Shown piece by piece: positions 47,430-56,665 of a stretch of DNA of 64,000 nt. The notes under the pieces were generated by a model. That model did no database searches. It worked only from the letters and a program-made list of their open reading frames with translations, and was not told where the DNA came from. Origin of the DNA: Paraoerskovia sediminicola (GTDB lineage Bacteria; Actinomycetota; Actinomycetes; Actinomycetales; Cellulomonadaceae); assembly GCF_030296575.1 (NCBI RefSeq), contig NZ_AP027729.1, positions 1-64,000 of the forward strand, read 5' to 3'. Made by a program: the position numbers and the translations under genes. The first letter of the stretch is position 1. Each line of letters opens with the position of its first letter.

Positions 47430-48045
47430 TCACGTCCAGGCGACGACGGGGTCGCCGGCCCGGACGACGTCGCCCGCGCTGACGAGCACCTCGACCGCGC
47501 CGGCGGCAGCCTGGATCGCCACGACGGGACAGACCACGCTCAGGCCCTGAGCTGCGACGGCGGCCGGGTCCCACTCGACGACAGGGTCACCGGCCTCGAC
47601 GGCGTCGCCCGCGGCCACGAGCAGGGTGAAGCCCTCCCCTTGAGCCCGACGGTGTCGATGCCGAGGTGGACGAGCACGCTCCGGCCGTCCGCGTGCTGGA
47701 CCACGAACGCGTGCGGGTGCAGCGAGGCGATCGTGCCGGCGACCGGGGACGAGACCGCGGTGCGGCTGCCGGGACCGGCCGCGGCGCGGCGTCCGGCGTC
47801 CCCGGCAGGTCCAGAAGACCCGGCGGGCTCGGCAGGCTGAGAAGACCCCGCAGGCTCAGCAGGGTCGGAAGACCCAGCAGGTTCAGCTGGACGTGAGGAC
47901 TCAGGGAGCTCAGGGAGCACGGCGATGCCCGGACCGACGAGCTCGCCCGAGAAGACCGGGTCGGGGACGTCGATCAGCTCGACGACGCTGCCGCCGAGCG
48001 GCGCGCGGACGACGACGGCGCCCTCACGCGGGACTGCGGGGGCAC
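47430..48045 (-). CDS. PTS glucose-family IIA component (two apparent frameshifts)
   Basis: Phosphocarrier domain of sugar uptake, about 205 residues after repair. N-part VVVRAPLGGSVVELIDVPDPVFSGELVG, then VSSPVAGTIASLHPHAFVVQ, with the phosphorylated His in VLVHLGIDTVGLKG and the ending AGDPVVEW/VVAWT region. Frame losses are at 47636-47639 (C4 on plus) and 48038-48042 (G5 on plus, just after the GTG start). An unusual 27-bp repeat inserts about 30 Pro-Ala-Gly-Ser residues between the first two strands. It lies just after the IIB gene; no IIC permease is in the window. It could also act as a regulatory Crr. Confidence 0.82.
47804..47884. repeat. 27-bp tandem repeat, three copies, coding Pro-Ala-Gly-Ser linker
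   Basis: Copies at 47804-47830, 47831-47857 and 47858-47884, related to GGCAGGTCCAGAAGACCCGG. On the minus strand they encode repeats of AEPAGSS inside the IIA protein. The copies have diverged at third and some first positions, so the insert is not a recent artefact. Confidence 0.82.
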
Positions 48046-48049
48046 GCGG

Positions 48050-48280
48050 TCAGCGCAGCCCGTCGAGCTCTGCGGCGAGGTTGTCGGCCTCAGGACCGAC
48101 GATCACCTGGACGATGCGGCCCGAGCGCACGACACCGAAGGCACCGGTGGCCTTGAGGCCCGACTCGTCGACCAGCGTCGGGTCGGTGACCTCGACGCGC
48201 AGGCGGGTGATGCACGGCTCGAGCTCGACGACGTTGGCCCGCCCACCGAGGGACTCGAGGATCTGCTCTGCTTTGCTCAT
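48050..48280 (-). CDS. PTS glucose/N-acetylglucosamine-type IIB component
   Basis: 76 residues; a free-standing IIB domain. The phosphorylated Cys23 sits in the family motif VVELEPCITRLRVEV, and KATGAFGVVRSGRIVQVIVGPEADNLA completes the fold. It receives phosphate from IIA and passes it to sugar on IIC. Four bases separate its stop from the IIA start, so they are one operon. Divergent from ptsI. Confidence 0.93.
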   Translation of the reverse strand: MSKAEQILESLGGRANVVELEPCITRLRVEVTDPTLVDESGLKATGAFGVVRSGRIVQVIVGPEADNLAAELDGLR

Positions 48281-48441
48281 GTGGTGTTGCTCCTGGGACG
48301 GGGACAGGACCGGTGAGCACAGCCTAGTCTCCCTCCGCCGCGGGGCACCCCGACCCGGTCTGACGGATGTCGTTTCCGGGGGTACGGTCGATGACCGGGC
48401 CGCCTGACCAGCGGGCAGTCCTGCGACCTCGAGGAGACCCC

Positions 48442-50135
48442 GTGGTGCACGAGCCGGGCCGGCAGGTCCTCACCGGGATCGGGGTGTCCGCCGGAGCAGC
48501 CGTCGGTCCCGCGGTCCGCATGCCCTCCCCCGTGACTGAGCCCGGCCCGGGGCAGCGGCTCTCCCCCGCCAGGACCCGCGCGCCGAGGCAGACCGCGTCG
48601 TCGCGGCCTCCCGGACCGTGGCCGCGGCGCTCGACGCGGCGGCCGGCGCGGCCACCGGGACGACCAAGGACGTCCTCGAGGCCACGGCCACGATCGCTGC
48701 GGACCCGTCGCTCGTCTCCGACGCCGAGCGACGCGTGCTGGACGAGCACCTGATCCCGGAGCGTGCCGTCTGGGAGGCGGCCGAGTCGGTGGCCGAGCAG
48801 TTCAGCGCGCTCGGTGGCTACTTCGCCGAGCGCGTCCGAGACATCGCGGACGTCCGGGACCGCCTCGTCGCAGAGCTGACGGGCCGACCCGCGCCCGGGG
48901 TCCCGAGCAACGACGTCCCGTTCGTGCTGGTCGCCGACGACCTCGCCCCGTCGGTCACGGCCGCCCTCGACCCGGCGCTGGTCCTCGCGATCGTCACCGA
49001 GGGCGGCGGCCCGACCTCGCACACCGCGATCGTCGCCAACGCCAACGGGATCCCCGCCGTGGTCGCCGCGTCCGGTGCGACGGACCTCCTGACCGCGGGA
49101 GCGACGGTGCTCGTCGACGGCGCCGCGGGCACGGTGGTGCGGGACCCGTCACCTGACGAGGTCGAGCGGGTCCGCCGGCTCGCGGGACGCCGTCGGACCT
49201 TCGACGGGACCGGCCGCACCGCGGACGGGACGCGTGTCCAGCTGCTCGCCAACATCGGCGACCCGGCCGGCTCCGCGCCGGCGGCCGCTGCCGGGGCCGA
49301 GGGCGTCGGCCTGTTCCGCTCGGAGTTCTGCTTCCTCGGCCGGGAGACGCCCCCGTCCGTCGACGAGCAGGTCGAGCAGTACCGGACGGTGCTCGCGCAG
49401 TTCCCCGGCCGCAAGGTCGTGGTGCGGACGCTCGACTCCGGAGCGGACAAGCCGCTCGAGTTCCTGTCGTCCGACGACGAGGAGAACCCGGCGCTCGGCG
49501 TCCGCGGGCTGCGGACGGCCACGCGCTGGCCCGACCTCCTCGAGGAGCAGCTGGAGGCGATCGCCACCGCGGCCGCCCAGGAGGCGGCCGACGTGTGGGT
49601 CATGGCGCCGATGGTCTCGACCGTCGGCGAGGCGGAGTGGTTCGTCTCCCGGTGCGCGGCCCACGGGCTGGACCGCGCGGGCGTCATGATCGAGGTCCCG
49701 AGCGCCGCGCTCCTGTCCGGCCCGATCCTCGGCCGGGCGGCGTTCGCGTCGATCGGGACGAACGACCTGACGCAGTACGCGATGGCCGCCGACCGTCTGC
49801 TCGGCTCGCTGGCCGAGCTCAACGACCCGTGGCAGCCCGCGGTGCTGCGCCTCATCGCCGAGACGTGCCGGGGCGGAGAGCTGCAGGGCCGCCCGGTGGG
49901 CGTGTGCGGCGAGGCCGCCTCGCAGCCGGTGCTCGCCCTCGTCCTCGTCGGGCTCGGCGTCTCCAGCCTCTCGATGACGGCGCGCGCGATCCCCGACGTC
50001 GCCGCCCTGCTCGAACGGGTAACCGTCGACGAGTGCCGCGAGCTCGCCCGGTACGCGCTCGCGGCCGAGTCCCCGGGCGACGCCCGTGCCGTCGTCCGGG
50101 GCCGTCTGCCGGTGCTCGACGAGCTCGGCCTGTGA
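48442..50135 (+). CDS. ptsI: Phosphoenolpyruvate-protein phosphotransferase, PTS enzyme I (one apparent frameshift)
   Basis: Starts the PTS cascade by autophosphorylation with PEP. About 564 residues after repair. The active His is near residue 194 in [21 protein letters not shown]-site motifs [39 protein letters not shown] and [16 protein letters not shown] follow. The frame breaks at 48563-48567 (C5) near the N-terminus. GTG start at 48442 with GAGGAGA upstream; a second GTG follows directly. HPr is not in the window. Confidence 0.94.
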
Positions 50136-50196
50136 CGGTCACGACGCGACCCGATCCGCACCCGACCTGCTGCTCTCGGCGTCGGAGCGCGATGCG

Positions 50197-50664
50197 ATGA
50201 TGGGCGACGTGAACTCCCCCGAGCGCAGATCGCTGCCCGTGACCCAGGCGCCCGCGGCGCCCCGAGCGCAGTCGCAGCCCGACGACTCGTTCTACGCCGC
50301 GATCGGCGGGCACGACACCTTCGTGCGCCTCGTCGACGCCTTCTACGCGGGCGTCGCGACCGACCCCGTGCTGCGGCCGATGTACCCCGAGGAGCACCTC
50401 GGCCCCGCCCGCGAGCGCCTGACCATGTTCCTGGAGCAGTACTGGGGTGGCCCGACGACGTACAGCGAGCAGCGCGGGCACCCTCGCCTGCGCATGCGGC
50501 ACGCCGGGTTCCGCGTGAACCCTGACGCCCGGGACCGGTGGCTCGCCCACATGCGGGCAGCCGTCGACGGCCTGGGCCTCGCGCCGATGCACGAGGCGAC
50601 CCTCTGGGACTACCTGGAGCGCGCCGCCCACTCCCTGCTCAACAGCTTCGAGGAGAGCCAGTGA
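50197..50664 (+). CDS. glbO: Group II truncated haemoglobin (trHbO type)
   Basis: 155 residues with the 2/2 globin fold: [27 protein letters not shown] (Tyr/Phe at B10 region), [41 protein letters not shown] is divided between helix E and F, with the proximal His in RMRHAGF. The conserved Trp at G8 is in ARDRWLAHM. Members bind O2/NO and may support respiration or NO detoxification. Two adjacent ATGs (50197, 50200) and a GTG at 50209 are possible starts; the 30 N-terminal residues are not conserved. Its stop overlaps tesB. Confidence 0.92.
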   Translation: MMGDVNSPERRSLPVTQAPAAPRAQSQPDDSFYAAIGGHDTFVRLVDAFYAGVATDPVLRPMYPEEHLGPARERLTMFLEQYWGGPTTYSEQRGHPRLRMRHAGFRVNPDARDRWLAHMRAAVDGLGLAPMHEATLWDYLERAAHSLLNSFEESQ

Positions 50665-51629
50665 CCGACCCCGTCTTCGACCCGCCGATCGTCCCGGAGC
50701 CCGCACCACCGGCGCGCATCACCACGACCGAGCTCGCGACGGACCCGCTCGGCAGCCTGCTGACGGCGCTCGACATCGACCCGATGCCGGCGGTCGGCCC
50801 GGGCGACCCCGAGCGGCCCCACGAGGCGGACGACCGCTTCAGCGGGCGGAACCTCGCGCAGCCGAACGCGCGGGTGTACGGCGGTCAGGTCCTCGCCCAG
50901 GCGCTCGTCGCCGCGGGGCGCACGGTCGGTCCCGGCCGGATGCCGCACTCCATGCACGGCTACTTCCTGCGGCCCGGGGACCTCGACGAGCCCATCGAGT
51001 TCGCGGTCGAGCGGCTGCGGGACGGGCGCTCGTTCAGCGCCCGCCGGACGCACGCGATCCAGAAGGGCGAGCCGATCCTGTCGATGATCGCCTCCTTCCA
51101 GGAGGAACAGGAGGGCGCGGAGCACACTACCCCGATGCCGGACGACGTCCCGGCACCCGACGAGGTCAGGTCGGCCCTGACCGAGCTCGGTGCGATCGAC
51201 CACCCGGCCGCGCGGTCCCGGTCGCACGAGTCCGCGTTCGACGTGCGTCACGTCGACGGGTCCCTGTACATGCGTCCGGGGAGCGAGCGTACGGATCACC
51301 AGATGGTGTGGATGCGCGCCCGTGGGACGCTCGCCGACGACCAGCTGCTGCACCGTGCCCTCATGACCTTCGCCTGCGACCAGATCATGCTCGAGCCGGT
51401 CCTGCGCAAGAGCGGCAACTCGTGGCTCACCGCCGGGATATCGATCGCGAGCCTCGACCACGCCATGTGGTGGCACCGCGACGCGCGGGTCGACGAGTGG
51501 CTCCTGTACGTGCAGTCCTCCCCCAGCGCGCAGGGCGGGCGCGGCCTCGGCGCCTCCCGCGTGTACGCGCAGGACGGGACGCTCGTCGCGAGCATCGCGC
51601 AGGAGGGCATGCTGCGCCTGCCTGCCTGA
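50661..51629 (+). CDS. tesB: Acyl-CoA thioesterase II
   Basis: Hydrolyses medium- and long-chain acyl-CoA. 322 residues, a double hot-dog fold. First half: [21 protein letters not shown] and [12 protein letters not shown]; second half: [21 protein letters not shown] and [33 protein letters not shown], containing the Asp/Thr/Gln catalytic region of TesB. GTG start overlapping the globin stop (GTGA), so they are translationally coupled. Confidence 0.94.
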   Translation: MTDPVFDPPIVPEPAPPARITTTELATDPLGSLLTALDIDPMPAVGPGDPERPHEADDRFSGRNLAQPNARVYGGQVLAQALVAAGRTVGPGRMPHSMHGYFLRPGDLDEPIEFAVERLRDGRSFSARRTHAIQKGEPILSMIASFQEEQEGAEHTTPMPDDVPAPDEVRSALTELGAIDHPAARSRSHESAFDVRHVDGSLYMRPGSERTDHQMVWMRARGTLADDQLLHRALMTFACDQIMLEPVLRKSGNSWLTAGISIASLDHAMWWHRDARVDEWLLYVQSSPSAQGGRGLGASRVYAQDGTLVASIAQEGMLRLPA

Positions 51630-51714
51630 CGATCGCCCCAGCCGCGCGGCAGGCAGTGCGCCGGGCCCTCGGCCACGGCGCGCGAGCCGAGACCACCCGA
51701 CGCACACTGACCGG

Positions 51715-52724
51715 GTGCCCCGACTCCGCCACGTGTCACCGGACTCCCCGGCTACACGCGCCGCCGCCGCGGTACCGGGTGGTCCTACCTCGACGTCGGC
51801 GGCGTGCCCCTGAGTGATCCCGCCGAGCGCGAGCGGTGCGAGCTGCTCGCCGTGCCGCCGGCCTGGACGGACGTGTGGATCTGCCCCCACCCCACCGGGC
51901 ACCTCCAGGCTTTCGGCCACGACGCCGACGGGCGGGGCCAGTACATCTACCACGCGCAGTGGACGGCCCGCCGGGCGCGGCGCAAGCACGACCACGTGCT
52001 GGACGTCGCGCGCCGCCTCCCCTCGGCGCGCCGTCAGGTCAGCCTCGACCTCGCGCGCGACGGGATGCCGCGCGAGCGAGCCCTCGCGCTGGCCTTCCGG
52101 CTCCTCGACCTCGCGTACTTCCGGTCCGGCTCCGAGCTCTACTCCAGGCAGCGCGCGAGCTACGGGCTCGCGACCCTGCGCAAGGAGCACGCCACGATCC
52201 GGGCCGACGGCACGGTGCGGTTCCGGTACCCGGCGAAGTCCGGGCAGCTCCGCGACGTGGTCGTCGACGACCCGGACGTGGTCGCACCGCTCACGACGCT
52301 GCGGCGCCGCCGGGGAGGTACGGAGCTGCTCGCGTGGCGTCCGGACGAGCGGTCCGACGAGCGGTCCGACGCCCGGGGCGCCACGACCTGGCACGACGTG
52401 ACGAGCTCCGACGTGCAGGGCTACGTCCGCGAGCGCCTCGGCGAGGACGCCACACCCAAGGACTTCCGCACCTGGCACGCGACGGTGCTCGCCGCGCGGG
52501 CGCTCGCCGCCGCCGGACCGCCGCCGAACTCCGCCGCCCGCCGGCGGTCGGTCGTGGCCCAGGTCGTCCGGGACGTCGCCGAGGAGCTCGGCAACACCCC
52601 GGCCGTCGCCCGCGCGTCGTACATCGACCCACGGCTCGTCGACCTCTGGGAGCGGGGCACGACGATCGGCCCCACCCGCACGCCACGGTCGGCCGAGTCC
52701 GCGGTGCTGGAGCTGCTCTCGTGA
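51715..52724 (+). CDS. DNA topoisomerase IB (poxvirus/bacterial type; one apparent frameshift)
   Basis: Relaxes supercoils through a 3'-phosphotyrosine intermediate. About 336 residues after repair, the usual bacterial size. N-domain: SPGYTRRRRGTGWSYLD then VPPAWTDVWICPHPTGHLQAFGHD is divided over the conserved DNA-binding sheet, and GRGQYIYHAQW carries a catalytic Arg/Tyr region. Catalytic core: KDFRTWHAT (Arg) and the nucleophilic Tyr in ARASYIDPRLVD. The frame breaks at 51746-51749 (C4), just inside the N-terminus; the GTG at 51715 is the likeliest start. Confidence 0.9.
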
Positions 52725-52830
52725 GAGTGCATCCGTCGACCGTCCCCGACCCGAACTCCCGCACAGGGGCGGTCCACGCCGACCCGCGCGACGCCGTCCG
52801 GCACCACCCCCACCCACGACAGGAGCGCTG

Positions 52831-54449
52831 ATGACCGACGGTCCCGGCACCGAGAGCACGACCGACACCCGCACCGACACCCGCACCGGCTCCGGTGCCG
52901 AACGGCCGCGTCCCACCGTCGCCGTGACCGGGGTGACCGGCTACGTCGGCGGGCGGCTGGTCCCCGAGCTCCTCGCGGCCGGGTACCCGGTGCGGGCGGT
53001 CGCACGCAACCCGGCGCGGCTCGAGGCCCGCGCCTGGCACGACGACGTCGAGATCGTGGAGGCCGACGCCACGGACCTCGACGAGATCCGCGAGGCGCTG
53101 CGCGGGGCGGAGGTCGCCTACTACCTGATCCACTCGCTCGGGACGGGCAAGAAGTTCGAGGCCCGCGACCGCCGCACGGCGCTCACGTTCGCACGTGCCG
53201 CCCGGGAGGCCGGGGTGCGGCGCATCGTCTACCTCGGCGGGCTCTACCCCGAGGGCGAGGACCTCTCGCCGCACCTGGAGTCGCGCAAGGAGGTCGGCGA
53301 GATCCTGCTCGCGTCGGGGGTGCCGACGACGGTCCTGCAGGCCGCCGTGATCATCGGCTCCGGCTCGGCGTCGTTCGAGATGATGCGGTACCTCACGGAG
53401 CGGCTGCCGGCCATGACCACGCCCCGCTGGGTGGACAACCGGATCCAGCCCATCGCTGTGCGCGACGTCCTGCGGTACCTCGTGGGCAGCGCCTCGATGC
53501 CCGACGACGTCTCGCGCGCCTTCGACATCGGCGGTCCGGACGTGCTCACCTACCGCGACATGATGCAGCGGTACGCCGAGGTCGCCGGGCTCCCCCGGCG
53601 GTTCATCGTCAGCGTCCCCGTGCTGACCCCTCGGCTCTCGTCGCACTGGGTGGGCGTCGTGACGCCCGTGCCCGCAGGGATCGCCCGACCGCTCGTGGAG
53701 TCGCTGCAGCACGAGGTCGTCTGCGACGAGAACGACATCCGCAAGTACGTCCCCGACCCGCCCGAGGGGCTGCTCGGGTTCGGCCACGCCGTCGAGCTCG
53801 CGCTCGAACGGATCCACGACGGCGAGGTCACGACCCGGTGGTCGTCGGCGTCGCTGCCGGGAGCGCCGAGCGAACCGCTGCCGACCGACCCGGACTGGGC
53901 CGGCGGCTCCCTCTTCGTCGACGAGCGCCGCACCGTCGTCGACGCGCCCCCGACACCCTGTGGGAGGTCGTCCAGGCGATCGGCGGGCAGGGCGGCTGGT
54001 ACTCCTGGTCGCTCGCCTGGCGGGTCCGCGGCGTCATGGACCGCCTCGTGGGCGGGCCCGGGCTCCGGCGCGGACGACGCGACGAGAAGAACCTGCGGGT
54101 GGACGACGCGGTGGACTTCTGGCGCGTCGAGGCGATCGAGCCCGGCCGCCGGCTCCTGCTGCGCGCCGAGATGCGCCTGCCCGGGCTCGCGTGGCTCGAG
54201 CTGCGGGTGGACGACGCCGCCGAGGAGATCACGGACGCCGAGGACGAGTCGAATATCGGGACGCCGGACGTCGCCGACGCCGCTGGTGCCGACAAGACCT
54301 ACTTCGCCCAGCGGGCGCTGTTCTACCCCCACGGTCTGGCCGGGCAGGCGTACTGGTGGTCGGTCAAGCCCTTCCACGGCATCGTGTTCGGCGGGATGCA
54401 GCGCAACGTCAAGGAGGCGGCGGAGCGCCGCGCGCGCAACGAGGAGTAG
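52831..54449 (+). CDS. NAD(P)-binding SDR-like protein with C-terminal DUF2867 domain (one apparent frameshift)
   Basis: About 539 residues after repair. Extended SDR/NmrA-like Rossmann domain: VAVTGVTGYVGGRLVPELL (dinucleotide loop TGxxGxxG), VRAVARNP, AYYLIHSLG and GGLYPEGEDLSPHL. The usual YxxxK is not obvious. From about residue 370 a DUF2867-type domain follows (WYSWSLAWRVRGVMDRLVGG, YWWSVKPFHGIVFGGM). The frame breaks at 53947-53951 (C5), just at the junction. Function unknown; relatives are annotated as nucleoside-diphosphate-sugar epimerase-like. A DTRTD repeat occupies the N-terminus. Confidence 0.85.
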
Positions 54450-54477
54450 CGCGACGTAGCGCGAAGCAGCCTCCCCG

Positions 54478-54972
54478 TCAGCGACGCCTGAAGCTCAGGG
54501 GCTCCTCGACGAACGGCTCCCACGCGGCACGCTCCTCGGCGCTCAGGCGGCGGGGCGAACCCGTGGCGGCGTCGACGACGACGATCGTCGTCGACGCCTT
54601 GGCGTACGCGGCTCCACCGCTCGTCGGCCCGGTCCGCTCGAAGCGGCTCGCGCCGTCGTGCACCTCGTAGCAGACCTCGAGGCTCGCCCCACCGATCCGA
54701 CCGATCCACAGCTCGACCCGCACTGGCGTCCGGGTGAACGCGAGCGGCCGCAGGTACTCGATCTCCTGGCGCGCGACCAGGGTGTGCGAGGGGGCCGTCG
54801 GACCGGTGTCGAGGACCGCCGTCGGCCAGGCCTCGTCGATCTCTGCGTCGTCGTGCCGCCAGAGCACCGTGATGCGCGCGTCCTCGAGGAGGCGGAACAT
54901 CTCGACGTTGTTGACGTGCTGGTAGGCGTCCAGATCGCCCCACCGCAGCGTCACAGGGACATGCAGCCTCAC
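54478..54972 (-). CDS. Hot-dog (4HBT) acyl-CoA thioesterase
   Basis: 164 residues from a GTG at 54972. The family start VTLRWGDLDAYQHVNNVEMFRLLEDAR contains the Asp-(x)-His-VNN active-site region of 4-hydroxybenzoyl-CoA thioesterase-like enzymes. EIEYLRPLAF and LEVCYEVHDG follow. The substrate is unknown. Convergent with the SDR gene. Confidence 0.88.
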   Translation of the reverse strand: MRLHVPVTLRWGDLDAYQHVNNVEMFRLLEDARITVLWRHDDAEIDEAWPTAVLDTGPTAPSHTLVARQEIEYLRPLAFTRTPVRVELWIGRIGGASLEVCYEVHDGASRFERTGPTSGGAAYAKASTTIVVVDAATGSPRRLSAEERAAWEPFVEEPLSFRRR

Positions 54973-55069
54973 GTGCTCCTCCTCGTACGGCGCTTCGGAC
55001 CTGCCGCACCGGAGTCTGTCACGGAGCGGCGGACGGACGGACGGTCCCCCGACAGCCCACCGTCGACAG

Positions 55070-56665
55070 TCAGCCGGCCGGCTCGGCGGCGATGACGGCC
55101 GAGGTGCGGCACCGCGCGAGCTCCGCCTGCTCCTCGCCGAGGGGCAGGCGGACGAACTCGTCGGCGACGCCGCCGATCGCGGTGCGCAGCCGCGCACGGA
55201 CCTGCCGCTCCCGGTGCCGCGCCCCGATCCCGGCGAGGAACCGGCTCACGAGGGCGAGCAGGAGCCCGAGGACCAGCGCCCCGAGCGCCAGGACCGTGGG
55301 CACCGGCCAGCCGCCCCACTCGGGGACGGGCAGCTCCGGCAGCCGGAAGTACCCGGCCACCGCGAGCATCCCGAGCCAGAGCAGGCCCGCACCCCCGACG
55401 ACGAGGACCACCCACTGGAGAGCGTTCACGACGCCCCACCACCACGGTCGCGCCGCCGCGCCGAGGCTCGTGCCGGCCACCGCCTGGTCGAGCGCGTCCG
55501 GCAGCGAGTCGACGCTGCGCTCGACCCGCCGCCGCGCGGCCTCGGCCCACCCGAGAGGCATCGATGCCGTAGCGGCGTCGACGGTCTCGCGGACCGCCCG
55601 GCGGGACGCAGCGGTGGCCGTGGCACGCGGGACGGGCAGCGACGTCCGGGCGAGGTCCGGACGCGACGTCTCGGACCGCAGGCCGATCCGCCGCAACGGG
55701 TCGGGACGCCACCGCGCGAGCCAGCGGGTCACCGGCCAGCCGGTCGCCGCGCGGGCGTCCAGGACCGCCGACGCCCGGACCGCCTCGGCGACCGCGTCGA
55801 CCCCGGCCGCGGCCTCGAGGCCCCGCACGAGCGTGTCTCGCACGCCGGTCCCCCCAGCGGCGCGTGGGGTGTCGCCGCACGCGCCGACGAGCTCCGCGGC
55901 AACAGTTCGCACGTCCGCGACGAGCCGCGCCACCGCGGCCTGGCGCTGCCGCACCGCTGCGTCGACCAGCGCGGCGAGCGCGTCGACGCCGGCGCCGGTG
56001 CGCGCCGAGAGCGCGAGGACCGGGACGGCGCCCAGACCGTCAGCGGCAGCCAGCCGGGCGAGGTCCTGCCGCACCGGCTCGACCTCCTCGGGCGCGAGCC
56101 GGTCCGCGTGGTTGAGGACCAGCACCATCACCTCGGCGTGGGCGGTGAGGCCGCGCAGATAACGCTCGTGCAGGACGGCGTCCGCGTACTTCTGCGGGTC
56201 GACCACCCAGACGATCAGGTCGGCCCGTGACACCAGCCGCTCGGCGCGCAGGCGGTGCTCGGTGACCACGGAGTCGTGGTCGGGCAGGTCGAGCAGCACC
56301 AGACCCGCCCCGTCGCCCCGGTCCCCCGCGCCGATCTCCACCCGGTCACGGACCTCCAGCCAGTCGAGGAGCCGGTCGGCCCCCGGGCCGCGGACGGCGG
56401 CGCGAGCAGTCGCCGTCGTGGGGCGGCGGACCCCGGGTTCGCTCACGTGAGCGCCCGCGAGCGCGTTCACGAGGGAGGACTTGCCGGACCCGGTGGCTCC
56501 CGCGACAGCCACGACCGTGTGCTCCGCCGACAGCGCGGCGCGCTCGCGCACGTGGGCGACGACGTCCCGGCCCCGATGCACGAGGTCGGCGGGGAGCCGG
56601 CCGTCGCCGGCGGCGATGGCGCTCTCGAGCGCCCGCGTCCTCGCCTCGAGGTCCACCCCGGCCAT
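55070..56665 (-). CDS. Dynamin-like GTPase, downstream partner of the first pair
   Basis: 531 residues. P-loop GATGSGKSSL (about 51-60), switch RRPTTATARA, G3 LDLPDHDSV and G4-like LNHAD. DLIVWVVDPQKYADAVLHERYLRGL is a family block between them. Two membrane helices near the C-terminus (about 400-425 and 445-470, VVNALQWVVLVVGG and LALGALVLGLLLALV) would anchor it. Related bacterial dynamins act as pairs at membranes. Its ATG overlaps the stop of the larger partner (ATGA). The exact role here is unknown. Confidence 0.84.
   Translation of the reverse strand: MAGVDLEARTRALESAIAAGDGRLPADLVHRGRDVVAHVRERAALSAEHTVVAVAGATGSGKSSLVNALAGAHVSEPGVRRPTTATARAAVRGPGADRLLDWLEVRDRVEIGAGDRGDGAGLVLLDLPDHDSVVTEHRLRAERLVSRADLIVWVVDPQKYADAVLHERYLRGLTAHAEVMVLVLNHADRLAPEEVEPVRQDLARLAAADGLGAVPVLALSARTGAGVDALAALVDAAVRQRQAAVARLVADVRTVAAELVGACGDTPRAAGGTGVRDTLVRGLEAAAGVDAVAEAVRASAVLDARAATGWPVTRWLARWRPDPLRRIGLRSETSRPDLARTSLPVPRATATAASRRAVRETVDAATASMPLGWAEAARRRVERSVDSLPDALDQAVAGTSLGAAARPWWWGVVNALQWVVLVVGGAGLLWLGMLAVAGYFRLPELPVPEWGGWPVPTVLALGALVLGLLLALVSRFLAGIGARHRERQVRARLRTAIGGVADEFVRLPLGEEQAELARCRTSAVIAAEPAG

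Noticed and set aside
47430-48280. Sugar-specific PTS operon with permease
   Set aside because: Only IIA and IIB are present; no IIC membrane protein is encoded in the window, so no sugar can be assigned.
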